From Bacteroidales bacterium (lineage in GTDB: Bacteria > Bacteroidota > Bacteroidia > Bacteroidales > UBA10428), in assembly GCA_016938095.1 (NCBI GenBank), contig JAFGVG010000099.1, positions 1 to 16,618 of the forward strand: a stretch of DNA of 16,618 nt, written 5' to 3'. The notes beneath the pieces are model-generated. The model saw only the letters and a program-made list of their open reading frames with translations. It was not told where the DNA came from and ran no database searches. Position 1 is the stretch's first letter. Every line of letters starts with the position of its first letter. Below are positions 15,715-16,618 of this stretch, piece after piece. The position numbers were made by a program, and so were the translations under genes.

Positions 15715-16618
15715 TTATCCTTCCACTACCAGGCTCCTGATCCTTTCGATCTGCATCTGCTTGTTTACCTCGCGCAGGTTACGTGCTGTTTCAGTGAAAT
15801 ATTGGTGGCCCGAGATAAACTTCATCTGAAGGTTGTTCCAGTCGTTATTCGACTTGATTTTTGAACGCTCTTTCAACTCCATGTACAGGGTTTGCGAAAC
15901 GGGGATCATGTCGCTTCTGCCCAGGTAATCTAAGTCGGCATCACACATGATCTGTTCGAGTTTATTGGCCGGTTTGGGAGGTAATTTGGTGGCCATAATC
16001 AGATCGCAGATCGTATCAATTTGTGTAGTTGTATAAAAAAATTCCGGGAGCATTTCCCTGGCAATCAGGCAACTGAAATACTCGTGGTTATCGTATGATA
16101 TGGTGTGGCCGGCATCGTGGAACAGTGCTGCGGTTTTGAGCAGCAGCAATTCCTCGTCGGTTACGCCCTCGCCAAAGCCAATTAGTTCTACCTGTGTAAC
16201 AACGTCCACTGTATGCTTTACATTATGGTAGTATAAATTGGCAGGAAGTTCTTTTTCGAGCTTGTCAAGTATGTACTCCTGCAGGTCGGTAAACTGTATG
16301 AGGTTGAAACGTATACTGAATTTCTTGTTGGGGATAATACCTTTGCCCTGCAAAGAATAATCGGGCTTAATACTGGTAACCGTGTAAAGGGGCATTTCAC
16401 CCTGGTATTTCACCGGCATTTTGTTGAAATATTCACAAATGAAAAGGTCCTTTACCAGTTCGTAAGTCGTGGCTGAGATCAAAATATTTCCGTCGTCACA
16501 AAACTGTCGTATACGGGCGGCCAAGTTGACGGTGTCGCCTTTTACCTCGTAATGGGGCTTACGTTTTCCGCTAACATCTGCCACCACAGTGCCGGTATGT
16601 ATGCCAATGCGCAGCTTC
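15715..16618 (-). CDS. Class III nucleotidyl cyclase domain fused to HD-type phosphohydrolase (N-terminus outside window)
   Basis: The frame is open to the right edge: codons before the GTG at 16587 read KLRIGIHTGT, part of the cyclase fold, so the gene continues beyond 16618. Of 300 visible residues (numbered from that Lys), 1-80 are the end of a class III adenylyl/guanylyl cyclase domain, with GDTVNLAAR at 27-35 holding the transition-state Asn31 and Arg35. After a linker (81-120) an HD domain follows: H131 in YYHNVKHT, H167-D168 in LFHDAGH, and D226/D228 in CDADLDYLG. HD domains of this type hydrolyse phosphate esters, so one chain may both make and break a nucleotide, or the HD part may be a sensor. 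The metal-binding aspartates of the cyclase lie outside the window. The AI-2E-family gene follows after 18 bases. Confidence 0.85.
   Translation of the reverse strand, partial: KLRIGIHTGTVVADVSGKRKPHYEVKGDTVNLAARIRQFCDDGNILISATTYELVKDLFICEYFNKMPVKYQGEMPLYTVTSIKPDYSLQGKGIIPNKKFSIRFNLIQFTDLQEYILDKLEKELPANLYYHNVKHTVDVVTQVELIGFGEGVTDEELLLLKTAALFHDAGHTISYDNHEYFSCLIAREMLPEFFYTTTQIDTICDLIMATKLPPKPANKLEQIMCDADLDYLGRSDMIPVSQTLYMELKERSKIKSNNDWNNLQMKFISGHQYFTETARNLREVNKQMQIERIRSLVVEG

Noticed and set aside
16400..16587. Start of the cyclase-HD gene at GTG 16587
   Set aside because: The upstream codons to the window edge read KLRIGIHTGT, a conserved part of the cyclase domain, so the gene is cut by the edge rather than starting there.

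Overview
This window looks like a chromosomal segment of a member of the Bacteroidota, most likely the order Bacteroidales or a close relative. The evidence is the gene content (GH95 fucosidase, Bacteroidota-style TonB/ExbB/ExbD, TamB divergent from TsaD, a DUF1987/SiaC-family protein), the A-rich leaders without clear Shine-Dalgarno sequences, and -7-like elements of the TAnnTTTG type. I found no rRNA, tRNA, CRISPR array, insertion sequence or phage gene. Genus cannot be assigned from what is visible.

Layout. At 1-1970 (+) is the 3' part of a GH95 alpha-L-fucosidase gene cut by the window edge. It is followed at 2000-3775 (+) by a CLC chloride channel/transporter with a C-terminal CBS pair. 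At 3776-4259 is a 484-base non-coding stretch packed with short tandem repeats, two hairpins and purine-rich/pyrimidine-rich arms that are inverted copies of each other. glyA (4260-5540, +) has a plausible promoter just upstream and is probably co-transcribed with a TauE/SafE-type permease (5561-6325, +), which meets tonB tail to tail with only 2 bases between stop codons.

From 12816 down to 6328 on the minus strand lies an envelope cluster: a giant TamB-like protein (8344-12816), then exbB, exbD and tonB. TamB-like proteins are linked to moving lipids or proteins between inner and outer membrane, and the ExbB-ExbD-TonB complex energises outer-membrane TonB-dependent transporters. Divergent from tamB across 59 bases is tsaD (12876-13901, +), which makes the t6A modification of ANN-decoding tRNAs.

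After a 295-base non-coding gap comes a small DUF1987/SiaC-family protein (14197-14571, +). It is convergent with an AI-2E/PerM-family membrane protein (14587-15696, -) and a gene cut by the right edge (15715-16618, -). The visible part of that gene fuses the end of a class III nucleotidyl cyclase domain to an HD-type phosphohydrolase domain. The most interesting part of the window is this right end: a predicted phospho-switch protein of a family known elsewhere to control a nucleotide cyclase lies close to a cyclase-HD fusion. The second most interesting is the repeat-dense spacer at 3774-4139. Most other genes are conserved housekeeping or envelope genes.
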